From the NCBI GenBank assembly GCA_037501455.1, contig CM074859.1:21581001-21645000 (forward strand): a stretch of 64,000 nucleotides of DNA. The letters are read 5' to 3'. Shown here in pieces: positions 1 to 10,506 of this stretch. Within the stretch, counting starts at the first letter, position 1; each line of letters begins with the position of its first letter. Source of the DNA: Lantana camara. Its lineage: Eukaryota; Streptophyta; Magnoliopsida; Lamiales; Verbenaceae. The notes beneath the pieces are model-generated. The model had not been told where the DNA came from and did no database searches. It saw only the letters and a list, made by a program, of their open reading frames with translations. The translations under genes were made by a program, and so were the position numbers.

Positions 1-1021
1 GTAGGCTGATAATATCATCAAATGATATAACTTACTAATGTGATTTTATTCTAATTTAACCAACAAAATATATAGCTATAACAATTAAAATTAACAAGTA
101 ATATCATATGAATTGCATCCAATCTTAATTATAAGTCGGCACAACTTCCACCAACATGTTACTTGACCCTTCGTTAATATTCTACATTATAAATATTAGT
201 TTTACACTACTTATTTCTACAATTGCTAAGTTTTGGAAGAATCCTAAACTGCTCGTTAACTAGATATTTATAAATTCCCAAAATTACATACTCTTGGGGG
301 AAACAAACAATATCATTAGCACCTAACTAAATTAGGGTTTACCAAAATATTGAAATTCGAAAAATAGGTTTGGAGAAATGACACGTTAGCTAAGTAAAGA
401 ATATAATAATTTGTACGTGTCCGATTGATATATGTTGTGATTCGAAAAATAGTTGGTAATGGTCTAATGGATGACACCTCTGCTCTGCTGACTGCTCTCA
501 TCCTCATCCTATCTCTTTCTTCGAGTCTCACTCCATAATTTAAAATATTTTTTTTCATTTTTTAATTTATTCAACACGTGTTTTCCATTACCCAAGTATC
601 ATATACTTGTACTCATACTTTTTCTTTCAATTTTATATTTCCTTTTTCCCATTTGTTTTATTTGGTGAGATGCGGTTGCAAATTTTTCTATAATCTTTTT
701 GATGTGGTGGTATAAAGAATTTAGAGTAATTGCTTAAAAAATTATGTATATCTCTTTGGAAAGAAAACGTTTTTTGTTGTTGTTAAAAATAGGAAATAAA
801 ACGTTTAATGTTCATCTTGTACATGGTCAAATTATGATAGGGGAATCCTTATGAATATATTATTTTATCTAATATTTGAATTGGTATATCTTAACAATTA
901 ACTTGTTTTCAATCTCATTTCAAAAGAGAGTGTCCGCTATTGATAAAATAGATCAAGTTATTTGTTGAATTATATGTAACTTAATTAGTTAATCTAGATC
1001 AAGTGATAGATTAAGTTTATT

Positions 1022-1055
<34 letters not shown>

Positions 1056-1659
1056 TATTAAATGGTATAACTTAATAATTTGGTAACTTAATCAGAGGTA
1101 TTAAAATCGAATCTTTGAAAACGTAACTATTATTGATAGAGGTAATTTTCAACTTAAATAGTTTGATCGATTTCAAGTTTTAACCAGTAAAAATCGAATA
1201 TATATATATATATGATGTCCATAAATTCGAAGTTTATTCTAAGTTTCCACAGCCACAAGTCAATCGTAAAATATCTTTTTTGCAAATATTATCCCGGAAG
1301 AAATATTTACTAGTCAAATCATAAGTTTTCTTGTGCATCATTCAACTCAGTAAAATAAATAAATAAATAAAATAGTTTGGGGACTTTAGGTCAAAATTCA
1401 AAGGTCAAGAATGCACCCTGTGGCTTTTGGATCAAGTCTACCTTATAATATTTATATATTCGCCCTGAAACAAAATAAAAATACTCAAAATACAACTTCA
1501 AATGCATTGAACTGAATGCTGGCCAGAAGTCAAGGACAAGAAACTAAATTTAAAAATATGTATAACATAATGCACGCCATTAATATAGTATTAACTCTTT
1601 TTCCTAAGAAAATTTAATAATTATCGATTAATATATCCACTTCTAATTTTCCTATTTCA
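1..1659. other. AT-rich intergenic DNA, no gene seen
   Basis: No open frame with recognisable protein similarity occurs on either strand. The stretch is AT-rich, with a (TA)n run at 1025-1054 and short A/T tracts. The one short frame on the minus strand (316-558) has low-complexity composition and no motif. Confidence 0.6.
1025..1054. repeat. (TA)n microsatellite
   Basis: About 15 uninterrupted TA dinucleotides. Confidence 0.95.
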
Positions 1660-2046
1660 GGTGATATAAATTTAGCACCTTTTGAAGTTTTAAATACTAT
1701 ATCGAACTTCTATTAGTTATTTTATTATATATTAATTTCTTTTAAAAATTATAAATTATATCAAATTAATTTTTTATTAAATTTAGGATGATGTCATAGT
1801 GGGCTTGAATTTCCCAATTTACCTTTGCCTTAAATTTAGGGTAAACTTAGTTTTAAAAATTTCCTATTAAGGAAGGGATAAATTGAAAATTTAAGTCTCA
1901 AAATCTATAACGATACCTTAAATTTAATGAAAAATTGATTTGATGGAATTTACAATTTTTAAAAAGGATCAAAATATAATAAAATGATTAACATGAGTCC
2001 AATTATAATATTGAAAACTTCAAGGGGCGCTAAATGTAATTAATCC
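1660..2046. mobile_element. Decayed foldback (long-TIR) MITE
   Basis: The left arm (about 1660-1795) is an imperfect inverted copy of the right arm (about 1915-2046). Shared blocks include the tract around ttgaagtttt, the ttattttattata block and the ttaaaaattgtaaatt-like block. The right outer end reads gtaattaatcc, close to the ends of the Mutator-like MITE at 58869-59346, and the internal logic is the same. No target duplication is recognisable, so the copy is old or its ends are slightly misplaced. Confidence 0.6.
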
Positions 2047-2529
2047 GAAAGAAAAAGTAATAGTTAATGGGGAATTACTTAAATATTATAAGAATGCCTC
2101 TTTTTTCTTTCTTTTTTTTTTTTTCCCAATTATAACCACAATTTTTTTGGGTCAAGATTATAATCATAATATTCATGTTCAAAATTATGACATCCTAAGT
2201 TAAGATGTGAACATTTGAATTTGTGCATCGGCCCAACAACTTAAGCATGTGGTCCAAATAAATGAATAAGACCTCCATAAATTTGCTACAGTGTGCCCAC
2301 TTTGACCCAAACAATAATTAGTAATAAAAAACACCACTGTTACCTAATAAATCTATAATTATGAAATTATTTATTGGGATAATTACACTAACGTACCCCG
2401 AAGCCTGATCTAATTTCAACAATTTTGAAAACTAATACATGCTATTATAGTTATGAATCTAATTTCGAAAATTGATCAGCAAGAGCCTAAGTGCAATTCA
2501 CAAATATTTAGATATGAAATCATCAAAAA

Positions 2530-2699
2530 GCCGTTCACCGGGGCTTCGCTCATCGGTTCCCCCGTTGTCAGGTCACCAACTTTCTTAACCTTCCAATATT
2601 GGAAAGGTGTCGGCCCTCATTCATGGTCTTACGAGTTACGACTTTGTAGAGACCTGTGATTTGGGTAGACAATCGTTCAGGCCTGGTCACTGCAACCCA
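2530..2699 (-). pseudogene. Plastid-type 23S rRNA fragment (NUPT)
   Basis: Read on the minus strand the segment follows the conserved large-subunit rRNA path: a caggcctgaacgattgt-like block, acaggtctctacaaagtcgt, gtaagaccatg, gttggtgacctgac, and finally cgaagccccggtgaacggc. The order and spacing match chloroplast 23S rRNA domain IV, with many substitutions and a small insertion in the middle. Similarity stops abruptly on both sides, so it is a short nuclear insertion of plastid DNA and not a functional rRNA gene. A mitochondrial origin is less likely but not excluded by eye. Confidence 0.8.
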
Positions 2700-3700
2700 T
2701 CAAAATGACTGGATTTTGATAAAATATAAATTCTTTGATAGAGATAGTCTTGTAATTTCTCAAATTTCAAGAGAAGTTTGTGTGATTATGTTGAACCTCA
2801 AGGTAGTTCAGTGCACTTATCCCATATACACAAATATATAGTGTTACAATTTCAAAGAATGTTTTATGTATGATCTTCACTAGTAACAATCAGTAGTATA
2901 CGTACAAACATAATGAAAGAATATCACTATAATCAATGGCTATGTCAAAAGCGTGATCAAATATAACTAACTTAACCACAACTACTGTAACTAAGGTTAT
3001 ACATAAAGATCACAAATGCAGCAAAATCAACAAATTTTGTTGCTCAATTAGCACAAAGATAGAATGAAAAGTTGTCCTCTGTCATCACTCATCTGTGCAA
3101 ACACAGGGAAGTCGCGAAACCAAGAATTTCAATGGGTACATGGCATAAAAGCACCACATTAGTAATTAGAGAGTATTTACAATACCAGGAAGTGGGGAAA
3201 TTCATCTTTTCCTTCTTACTGCATTACTACAACACAAATCAACAAACTATTAAATCGGCAGAAACAATCCTCGTTATGTATAATTCCTACGAGTAGCAAA
3301 TGGCCATCCTCTCTTACATCCTGCATTGGACACGGAATCACATATGGCGACATTAAACATATTTGATATCCTTAATGTAACGAAAATGGAAGCAGAAAAG
3401 GGTAGCAGGACAAGTCGATGAGTGATAATATTGTAAGCGGCAATAAGCAAGGGCAGTTTCTAGCCATTAAATTTGTTTTGGCATTTAAAAGAAGTTCTCC
3501 ATTCTCTATTGCATTTTGTATCAATGAACACTTTACCTCTGTTAAGCGAGTGCACCCGCATGCACACCCACACCCAAACAAACAGACTAAAAATACGCAG
3601 ATTTTGGTTCTTTTATGAACTTGGTGCAAATAACAAGCCCATATTATTTTGGATAATTAAACTTACATACATTATATCTCTTTGACAACCACAACGGAAC
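2700..3700. other. Intergenic DNA
   Basis: Short frames occur on both strands (for example 3072-3296 plus and 3372-3629 minus) but overlap one another, show no motif and have no codon-like composition. Nothing further is recognised. Confidence 0.5.
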
Positions 3701-4240
3701 TCCACACACTCAACAGCACTGCATTTCTTTGCCTAATTCTCCTTAATTGTTGGGACTTATGAATGTCAAACACAAAGAATTAAAGATATTTGAAGTTTGA
3801 ACATAATTTCCACCTACAATAATAAACTTTAAGAAATCTACTGCTGTATGGAGGTTTTAAAATGATAGTTTTGAACTAATACTGGCTTCATTATATAAGG
3901 ATCCCCCAAACAAAGGCACATAAAAGATCCAAACAACAATAGAAAGAGCTATGATTACAAAGAACAACATGAGTTCAACAAAAGCTGGAATGAGTTACTT
4001 TGAGCGAAAACATGGAACCTATTACCAAAAAATTCATCATAAAACTCATAATCCAGCCAAACATGATGAGAAGGATGACAATTTTGCTTTCATTTAATAA
4101 CAGCACATGGAACGAAGAATCATTTTTAGCCATCATACATACTGTCAACACTTGATACATTTCCAAGCATAACAGTAAAATACCCAACACAACAATCGAA
4201 CCAAAAATCTTATCAACGAACCGAATCAATTCGCACCTGA

Positions 4241-4459
4241 TTACGGAGGCGGCGCAGCAGTTTCTGCCGGAGAAGACGGCGGCGATTCTCGTCGGAGCTC
4301 CTTAACGACGGCGGCCAATGATTCTGGGTTGATACCCATTTCGCAAAGCGCAATGAGAATCGAAAGCGTGTGGCGATCGAGGCCTGTTTCAAGAATGTCT
4401 GACATGCGAAAGACTAAGTCCAGCGAATCCCTAGCAGTTCTAGCGGCCTCCGGATCCAT
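4241..4459 (-). CDS. MZT1: Mitotic-spindle organizing protein 1 (MOZART1/GIP)
   Basis: A 72-residue protein in a single coding exon. It matches the plant MZT1 family, known in Arabidopsis as GIP1/GIP2 (GCP3-interacting proteins). These are small subunits of the gamma-tubulin complex that help recruit it to microtubule nucleation sites and the nuclear envelope. What is seen: the short helical core with ARTARDSLDLVFRMSDILE, then TGLDRHTLSILIALCEMG, then INPESLAAVVKELRRE, followed by a short Pro/Ser/Ala-rich tail ending in PPP. Length and motif order are as expected for the family. The ATG is the first in frame with the conserved core. A TATA box lies about 150 bp upstream, and about 500 bp of AT-rich DNA downstream probably holds the 3' UTR. 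It is the only intact host gene in the window. Confidence 0.93.
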   Translation of the reverse strand: MDPEAARTARDSLDLVFRMSDILETGLDRHTLSILIALCEMGINPESLAAVVKELRRESPPSSPAETAAPPP

Positions 4460-4610
4460 GATGTTCTACCAAAACAATTTGAAGAATTGTGAAAATGGAA
4501 TTGAAATTTCCCAAATTTGAACTGGAGAAGATCGACGACGGATCGCGGAGGAGGCGACGGCGGAGTCTGAGTAGTGTAACCCAAATTGAAATGGGGCAAC
4601 TATTTGCTAC

Positions 4611-4620
4611 AATATAAAAA
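4611..4620 (-). promoter_or_regulatory. TATA box of the MZT1 gene
   Basis: The minus strand reads tttttatatt here, about 150 bp before the MZT1 ATG. The intervening leader is C/T-rich (ctccgccgtcgcctcctccg), which is common in plant 5' UTRs. Confidence 0.5.
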
Positions 4621-5734
4621 GTAGGATTTAATTAATTTAATCACAGTAAAGAGAGCTATATTTCTGAAAATTTATTATTTTTGAGGACTAATTGGAATTT
4701 AAGGCCTTTAAAATTTCACTTCTGGGCCCAAGTTATTGATAGGGCATTTTATATTGGGCTGCAAATTTCATTGACCCGAACAAATATGGACATAGCCATT
4801 AGCCCATATTAAAATAAATATGGAAGTGTAATCTTTCCGGAATAAACTCAAGTAATTGCTCTAAAATCAGGTCTTTAGCTCCTGCAAGAAGTTATTGTAT
4901 TTGCATCCTGGATTGCAGAAGCTTAAAATCTTGGAGAGTTTTTGGAAATCAATGGCTGCCACAGTTTGACCTTGCTGCCTGTAAATTTCAAACTTTTTTT
5001 CTCATCATTCGAATTTTAGAATTGCAAAACTTCTAAAAATTTCATGATTTTAATTTTTTTTTTTTTTGTCATTATTCATATTTTAAAGCAGCGAAATAAT
5101 ATTTGAAAAATCTCTATTTTCTACAACATGTTTGATCAATTTTTCTCCTACTAATAACTATTAGATTTTCTATTTGGTGGTCTTATTTATTAAATTGTAT
5201 ATGAAATACCTCATTAAAAGAGTTCAATTTGATACTACCTAAGATTAGTTCAATTAGAGATGTTTATTAAATTGTATATGAGGTATCTCATTAAAAGAGT
5301 TCAAAACTTCAATTAGATAATCTACCTTAAGAAATAATTAATTACATGAGAGTTCAATTAACAATCTACTTAAGATATAATTAATTATATGAGTTTGTCG
5401 GAATATTTATTTTTGAGAATGAATCTTTATGGGTAAAAAACTAAAAATCCGTGAACCTCCCTGAACCATAATTAAGATCTCATCTCAACTACGTATTGCT
5501 AAGATCTCAACCTGTGTATCGAGGTTTAGAAGATCTTAACTACGGATCGTATTGGTGTAAGCTTAGAAAATCTTAATTAACAGATAGTTATGGATCAGGT
5601 CACCCTTCATCTTGCGTATTCTTGATGATATGGATCTTAACTACGGATTGCTATGGGTCAAATTATGCTTCTTCTTGTGTGTTCTCGATGGGATTACTAT
5701 AAATCAAGTTATATTTCTTCTTGTGTGTTATCGA
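4621..5734. other. Intergenic DNA with short direct repeats
   Basis: No gene is seen. A block of about 35 bp containing ctcattaaaagagttcaa is present twice (about 5194-5228 and 5268-5303). Between about 5470 and 5740 a diverged motif around ctacggattg and cttcttgtgtgtt recurs with an irregular 60-70 bp spacing. Confidence 0.5.
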
Positions 5735-6702
5735 CGACGTGGTAATAATGGTACACATGTTAGATTGTGGGATGATAATTGGTGTGATGCAGGGTCGTTA
5801 AGAAACCATGTGCAGGGGCCCTTACATGTTACTGAAATTGATTGGAAGGTCTGTGAGTTGCGAGATGAAACAGGGCATCGGAGAGTGGACCGTGTTCAGA
5901 CTTTCCTACCGGACTATTAAGGACCTGATACGTGTAAAACGGCTTATGACGCTCTACGGCCCGACGTTACTAGTAATGACAGCTCCTGGAAGATGATTTG
6001 GCGAGTAAGCTCCCGAACAAACTCAAAACTTTTCTTTGACAATTAAATCACAACAGTGTTATGTGTGATGCCCTAAGAGTCGATCGTAATTTAGGGGTCG
6101 ATGCTAGCTGTCGCAAATGTTCAACGCCTAGGGAAGACATCCTGCATATGTTCAAACACTGGTCGGTGGCCAGAATTTTGTGGAGAAAAGTTTTGGGACC
6201 TGATGAATACTCCAAACTCTATAGTGTGTGTGTCTCGGACTGGTTTGGTGCGGCTTGAAAATTGCAACTCCGTTCTGAGCTCATTCCTAGATCAGAGTGG
6301 GAGCTTGTTTTCGTAGCAGGCAATTGAGGGCTATGGAAGAGCAGGAACAAATTTGCCTATCAGGGTATAAGGGAACCGCTCAATGTTACATTACAGAACA
6401 TGAAGTCTCTGGTCATGGACCTAGTTTTACTGCAAAGCGAGAAAGCCTCACCTAAACCGATGAGGTTACCAACTCCTTGGACCCAACCACCCCCAGGTTG
6501 GGTTAAATTAAACTCTGATGGCAGTTTCATTGAGGCCTCGGGAAAGACTTCGTGGGTAGCGTGCTCAGGGATGACAATGGTAATTTATGGGCTATGCCAT
6601 GAAGGTGGAAGCCGCGGACATACTCACAACTGAACTCTTAGGCCTAAGAGAGGGACTCAAGCTTGCTTGGGAGCGGCGGCTCGAACGGATTGAAGTTGAA
6701 TG
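5735..6702 (+). pseudogene. LINE ORF2 3' segment: zf-RVT and start of RNase H
   Basis: Across shifting frames the conceptual product shows VRLWDDNW (typical of the region after the RT in plant L1 elements) near 5760. A zf-RVT segment with CRKCSTPREDILHMFKHW follows at about 6110-6170. The RNase H start GWVKLNSDGSF lies at about 6498-6530, carrying the first catalytic Asp. TTELLGLREGL carries the Glu region at about 6630-6660. At least three frameshifts and several stops interrupt it. The product would have reverse-transcribed and degraded the LINE RNA; it cannot do so now. Confidence 0.75.
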
Positions 6703-7785
6703 TGTTGATCAAGAGGGGGGGTGGATTGATCTTTCAGCTTTTCAACACAATGTCTATTTTATCAACACCTTGAGTAATGAAGCTCAATCACAGTTATCAG
6801 AGTTACGTTATATTTGAATCAAACTTCTTAAAGGATCAAGACAAAGGTCTAGACTGAATTTATAAGCACAAGTCTCTTAATACCAGTGGTACAACTTTCG
6901 TACCAGTCAGTTGATTTTTTCAAGCAAACACAATGTCAAAACTTGGTGAATGAATACTTGTTCAATGCAGCACAGGTCTTTAACCAAGACACATTCACTC
7001 AAGGATCATATAAACCAGAAGCTCAACAAGAGCTAATTCAATAAATCAGTTTAAGCACATATATGATCAAGTCAACAACTCATCGTTGAGCTAAGAAGGT
7101 CTCAAACCAGATAAGAAAAAGTAAGCACAAGAGACAAGATATTTATAGAGGTTTGGCCCCTAAGGTTGTGAAAATAGGAACCAAAGAGATTAATCCTCTA
7201 CCTAAGTTTTTATACTTAGGATTTTGAACCTGCAACTTTATTAAGATAGAAGATACACAATACAAAACAAGCTCTGCTTGGTACCAACACACACAGCTGG
7301 TACTACCCAAACCAGAGCACCGGAATAACCTTAGCTCAAGCTCACTGCCCACCAGAGACCACACACAAACGCTCCATATGGTGTACACAAAAAAACAGCA
7401 GCTTAAAAGCAATAAGGAAAATCAAGTTGTTTTGGAGAAGCATCTTCAATTTATAGCCTTGAAGAGAAATGACCGTTGCATGCTTTTGATAATTCAAATT
7501 GGGCACGCCTTCCAAGATCTACTATTTTATTCCTCAAGAAATCAAGTGCAAGTGGAAGAGAGTGAGGCTTTCACAAGATGGCTGTTGGAGACCCTGCATG
7601 GAAGATTCTTAAGTGTTTTAAGTCAAATATTAATCTCCTTGAAACTTGTGCAGCGTATTTCAGCTGTATTGTTCTGGAATGATTCGTTCCAGTGAGTGTT
7701 CCTGATCTGCTGGAATGATTCATTCCAGTGGTTGTTCCTATGCAACACTTTTTGTTGATCAAATCAAAACAATGGATGTTCAACA
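6703..7785 (-). repeat. 3' LTR of the minus-strand LTR element
   Basis: 1083 bp, TG...CA bounded on the minus strand. It contains two units of a short repeat with the palindrome tggaatgattcattcca-type core (about 7675-7735). The matching 5' LTR end carries three units. Confidence 0.8.
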
Positions 7786-7800
7786 ATCTCCTCCCTTTTT
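7786..7800 (-). promoter_or_regulatory. Polypurine tract
   Basis: The minus strand reads aaaaagggaggagat directly before the LTR, as expected for plus-strand DNA priming. Confidence 0.7.
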
Positions 7801-8155
7801 GATGATGACAAAAAGTGTTGTTCTTGTTGGGAAAAGTTGAGACTTTTCCTGCCTTCAAGCTTTCTTTGACCAAGCTCCCCCTGTCTTCAAGCTTTCCATG
7901 TGATCTAGTTTCACCAAGCTCTCCCTGTCCTCCTGCCTTTAAGCTTTCCTTGACCAGCTCCTCCTGTCTTCAAGCTTTCCATGTGATCTAGTTTCCCTGT
8001 CAAATAGAGAACAATACAAGTCCACCCTTTTGTGTATTTGTAGCCAGCTCCCCCTGCAATAGGCATATACTACAAATAGTGCAATATAATATACAATAAT
8101 GCTATTGTTTAAGATGTTTGTCAAGTTCATAACAACTATCAACTACCAACAACTA

Positions 8156-8890
8156 TCAACTATAACACCTCCACCAAACAACAGGAATCAACACTACCAT
8201 GTACTCTCTCCCTTCATCATCAAGAAGGGAACCAGTTTTGAGTCTTTTCAAGGAGATACAAAGTTCATCAGCTGTGGCATTGAATTCCTTGAGCTTTTGT
8301 GCCATTTGAGCACGCTTCTCATGATCTGCTGTCTTGGTACTAGTGTGATACCAGTACCCTGTGGAGGAATCAAACTTGAGACCCAAGTGATGTAGAGTTG
8401 CTGAATCAAGACACTGATAACTTGTAGAGTTTTCTTTCCAATTTCTTAGAAAATGAATGTTCTTGTGGGATTTGAGCATTTGAGTGAGAAGCATGGAATA
8501 TGGGAGTCTTAGACCATTAGAGACCCAGAAATGAATGTAGTGGATGATGATATAGCCAAGATTGACATGGATGTTTTTCAAGAAGGCATAAAGAAAAAAT
8601 ATGCAGATATGTTTAAGTTCAGAGAAGTGCTTGTCAATAGATGATATTCCAGATAAAATGAAAGACTTGATGATTTCAAGAATGACTGCATGTTGAGGTT
8701 GAAGAGTGTGAGAGAAAAGTTCCCAATTTTCAACATTTTCACCATCCCAAAGTAAGAGCTTTGCTTCTTCCCAATTTAAGGCATCATTTTCAGGAATTGT
8801 GTGCAGCTCAAAGAACCTAATACCAGTGTTGGGACAGCCAATAATCAAGTTGATAGACTCAGTGGTGAAGCAAATCTCTTGACCCAGCAC
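8156..8890 (-). CDS. Retroelement protein of the plant-transposon PF20167-like type
   Basis: A 244-residue open frame, the only one inside the LTR element. The middle reads like the putative plant transposon protein domain found in many non-autonomous plant LTR elements. It begins with INLIIGCPNTG, continues through a hydrophobic helical segment (HICIFFLYAFLKNIHVNLGY), and reaches a Leu/Met-rich block LRLPYSMLLTQMLKS. The C-terminal part is charged and coil-like. No catalytic motif is visible. The family assignment rests on pattern memory and is moderate. The frame is open over its whole length, in contrast to its surroundings, which suggests a fairly recent insertion. Function is unknown; a gag-like structural role is possible. 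Confidence 0.5.
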   Translation of the reverse strand: MLGQEICFTTESINLIIGCPNTGIRFFELHTIPENDALNWEEAKLLLWDGENVENWELFSHTLQPQHAVILEIIKSFILSGISSIDKHFSELKHICIFFLYAFLKNIHVNLGYIIIHYIHFWVSNGLRLPYSMLLTQMLKSHKNIHFLRNWKENSTSYQCLDSATLHHLGLKFDSSTGYWYHTSTKTADHEKRAQMAQKLKEFNATADELCISLKRLKTGSLLDDEGREYMVVLIPVVWWRCYS

Positions 8891-8901
8891 ATATGACTTA
8901 A

Positions 8902-9046
8902 CAGTGATTCGTTCCAGTGAGTGTTGCTGATCTGCTGGAATGATTCGTTCCAGTGAGTGTTGCTGATCTGCTGGAATGATTCGTTCCAGTGGTTGTTCCT
9001 ATGCAACACTTTTTGTTGATCAAATCAAAACAATGGATGTTCAACA
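8902..9046 (-). repeat. Truncated 5' LTR with palindromic tandem units
   Basis: Matches the terminal part of the 6703-7785 LTR. It holds three tandem units of about 33 bp, each built on the palindrome tggaatgattcgttcca. Confidence 0.75.
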
Positions 9047-9191
9047 GAATGTGATTCCCTCATGGCGGTTAACTTGATTAATGAAGGAATGTGGGAGGCC
9101 CAGGGGCGGAGCCAATTAAGGCCAAGGGGGGCTGAAGCCCCCCCCTTTCCGCCCCCCACCCCTTCCCTACTAATACTAAAAAATTGATTTT

Positions 9192-9193
<2 letters not shown>

Positions 9194-9245
<52 letters not shown>
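9194..9245. repeat. (TA)n microsatellite
   Basis: About 26 TA units inside the hAT-like element. Confidence 0.95.
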
Positions 9246-9248
<3 letters not shown>

Positions 9249-9440
9249 ATTTAATAATTAATATTTTTTAAGAGTCATAATGTACTAGCTATACAAGAAA
9301 AAATTAGTGTGAAAAAATACAAGGAAAAAACAGTGTAATGTATCTTATTGTATAGATAATATATCATACAATATTAGAGAGATAAAAGATATCATATCAG
9401 GTAGTTAATTTTAATCAAAACCTAACTCTATCAAATTAAT

Positions 9441-9626
9441 ATCATAGAAATTTTGATTTTCAATACATGTTATTTTAATAAAATGTGGTGAATTCAAATT
9501 TTAATTTCAAATATAAAACACTTAACAATTTTTATCATAAAAATTCTAATTTTCTATACATATTATTTTAAAAAAATGTGGTGAATTCGAATTTTAATTT
9601 CAAATATAAAACACTTAACAATTTTT
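9441..9626. repeat. 93-bp tandem duplication
   Basis: Two head-to-tail units, each containing atgtggtgaattc and atataaaacacttaacaa, differ at only a few positions. Confidence 0.85.
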
Positions 9627-9917
9627 TTTATTCAACTGTTTATACTTTAGCTTAGCTATAATTTACCGAAAGGATTAATTACTACACTCGAGAGTGGATA
9701 TTATAATCCTGAAATAAATTTTAGTTTTTCTTTTTTTTTTAATAAGAGACCATATTAGTACCTGTACGTGAGCAAAATTGAAGGGAACACGTCGAAAACA
9801 GTTTCATCTATGAGTTTTAGTATCTTTAATCAATTTCAAGTTATTATTATTTTATTAATATATTGAGGCCTAGGAATTTTCAGCCCCGGCTAATGAGAAA
9901 TCCTGAATCCGCCCCTG

Positions 9918-10137
9918 GGGGCCATCCATTGGGTAATGTCATTGCAGATTGCTGCATGCTTGTTCACAAGCCCTGGGATTGTAAAGTTCACCATGTGAAA
10001 AGGGAAGGGAACGTGGCTCGCAAAATATGGACGAAGACAGGAAAGTTTGGCTCAATTGGCCTGAGGAGCCTGAACTAGATAGGACTTAATCTGTTTGCTT
10101 TCTTTCCGGTCTCTGTTGCACCAAAAAAAAAAAAAAA
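9918..10137 (+). pseudogene. LINE RNase H C-terminal end and poly(A)
   Basis: Continues the LINE frame after the hAT insertion: HPLGNVIADC, then LVHKPWDCKVHHVKREGN. These align with the DHPMGLLIVDC and LIHKPWCCKLRHIRKEGN of the second LINE at 10831. The region where the last catalytic Asp would sit is mutated (ARKIW where the other copy has MADRIAKLG). The 3' UTR ends in a 15-base A-tract. Confidence 0.75.
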
Positions 10138-10296
10138 TAAATAAAAATTTGCAAGATATAAATTACATATATATATAACCTATCTACTGTGGAAATTACA
10201 AATCCAAAATAAAAATAAAAAGAGTTACAAAATAGATAAGATTAAATATCATTTAAAACTAAATATTAGTTATATTTCTAGACTCTAGTACATGGA

Positions 10297-10506
10297 GGCA
10301 TGGCCAACTTGCGTAAGAGGATTGGCCGTCATAATACACCTCCAGAAATAACATCTCCTTTAGGTAGTAGTTAACAACGAGCATTAATAATATTTCATTA
10401 AAACCAAAATAAAAAATTAATAATATTTTTGTAGCTAGAGGATACTATATATATCATACTCGCCTGCAGAAAAACAAGTGTCTCTCGAACAAAATCAAAT
10501 CTACTT
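10297..10506 (+). promoter_or_regulatory. Orphan copy of the P450 promoter
   Basis: About 210 bp is colinear with 59978-60186, the sequence directly upstream of the P450 start codon at 60193. Shared blocks include aagaggattggc, catctcctttaggtagt, cgagcattaataatattt, tcattaaaacc, the TATA region gatactatatata and aaaatcaaatctactta. The match ends just before the position of the start codon; no P450 coding sequence follows. I read it as the remains of a tandem P450 duplicate whose coding part was lost. Confidence 0.85.

Larger units (their letters stand above)
6703..9046 (-). mobile_element. LTR retrotransposon, non-autonomous, 5' LTR truncated
   Basis: The element starts TGTTGA and ends TCAACA and is flanked by the 5-bp duplication GAATG (6698-6702 and 9047-9051), which is diagnostic of LTR-element integration. 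A complete LTR lies at 6703-7785. A 145-bp terminal piece of the other LTR lies at 8902-9046 and matches the last part of the first. A purine-rich tract on the minus strand abuts the complete LTR, so transcription runs on the minus strand and the truncated copy is the 5' LTR. The only sizeable ORF is at 8156-8890. No RT or integrase is present. Confidence 0.85.
9101..9917. mobile_element. hAT-like non-autonomous DNA transposon
   Basis: Perfect 10-bp terminal inverted repeats, CAGGGGCGGA and TCCGCCCCTG, enclose 817 bp with no transposase frame. The tip CAGGGGCGG is typical of plant hAT elements. The flanks (ggaggcc on the left, ggggcc on the right) fit a decayed target duplication. The RNase H frame of the LINE resumes immediately after it. 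Inside are a (TA)n tract at 9194-9245 and a 93-bp tandem duplication at 9441-9626. Confidence 0.75.
5735..10137 (+). mobile_element. 5'-truncated L1-type LINE, split by two insertions
   Basis: Only the 3' end of the LINE ORF2 remains: a segment resembling the end of the RT domain (VRLWDDNW), a zf-RVT zinc-binding region, then an RNase H-like domain, then a short 3' UTR and a 15-base poly(A) at 10123-10137. The RNase H domain is cut at codon level by an LTR element (6703-9046) and, 54 bp further on, by a hAT-like element (9101-9917). The reading frame resumes on the far side of each. Frameshifts and stops are frequent, so the copy is dead. The 5' boundary is approximate. Confidence 0.8.

Noticed and set aside
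3418..3685. Overlapping short frames near 3.5 kb on both strands
   Set aside because: Mutually overlapping, low-complexity and without similarity; the region is more likely spacer or the distal 3' flank of MZT1.
8902..9000. CRISPR-like repeats of tggaatgattcgttcca
   Set aside because: The units are directly tandem without unique spacers and belong to an LTR.
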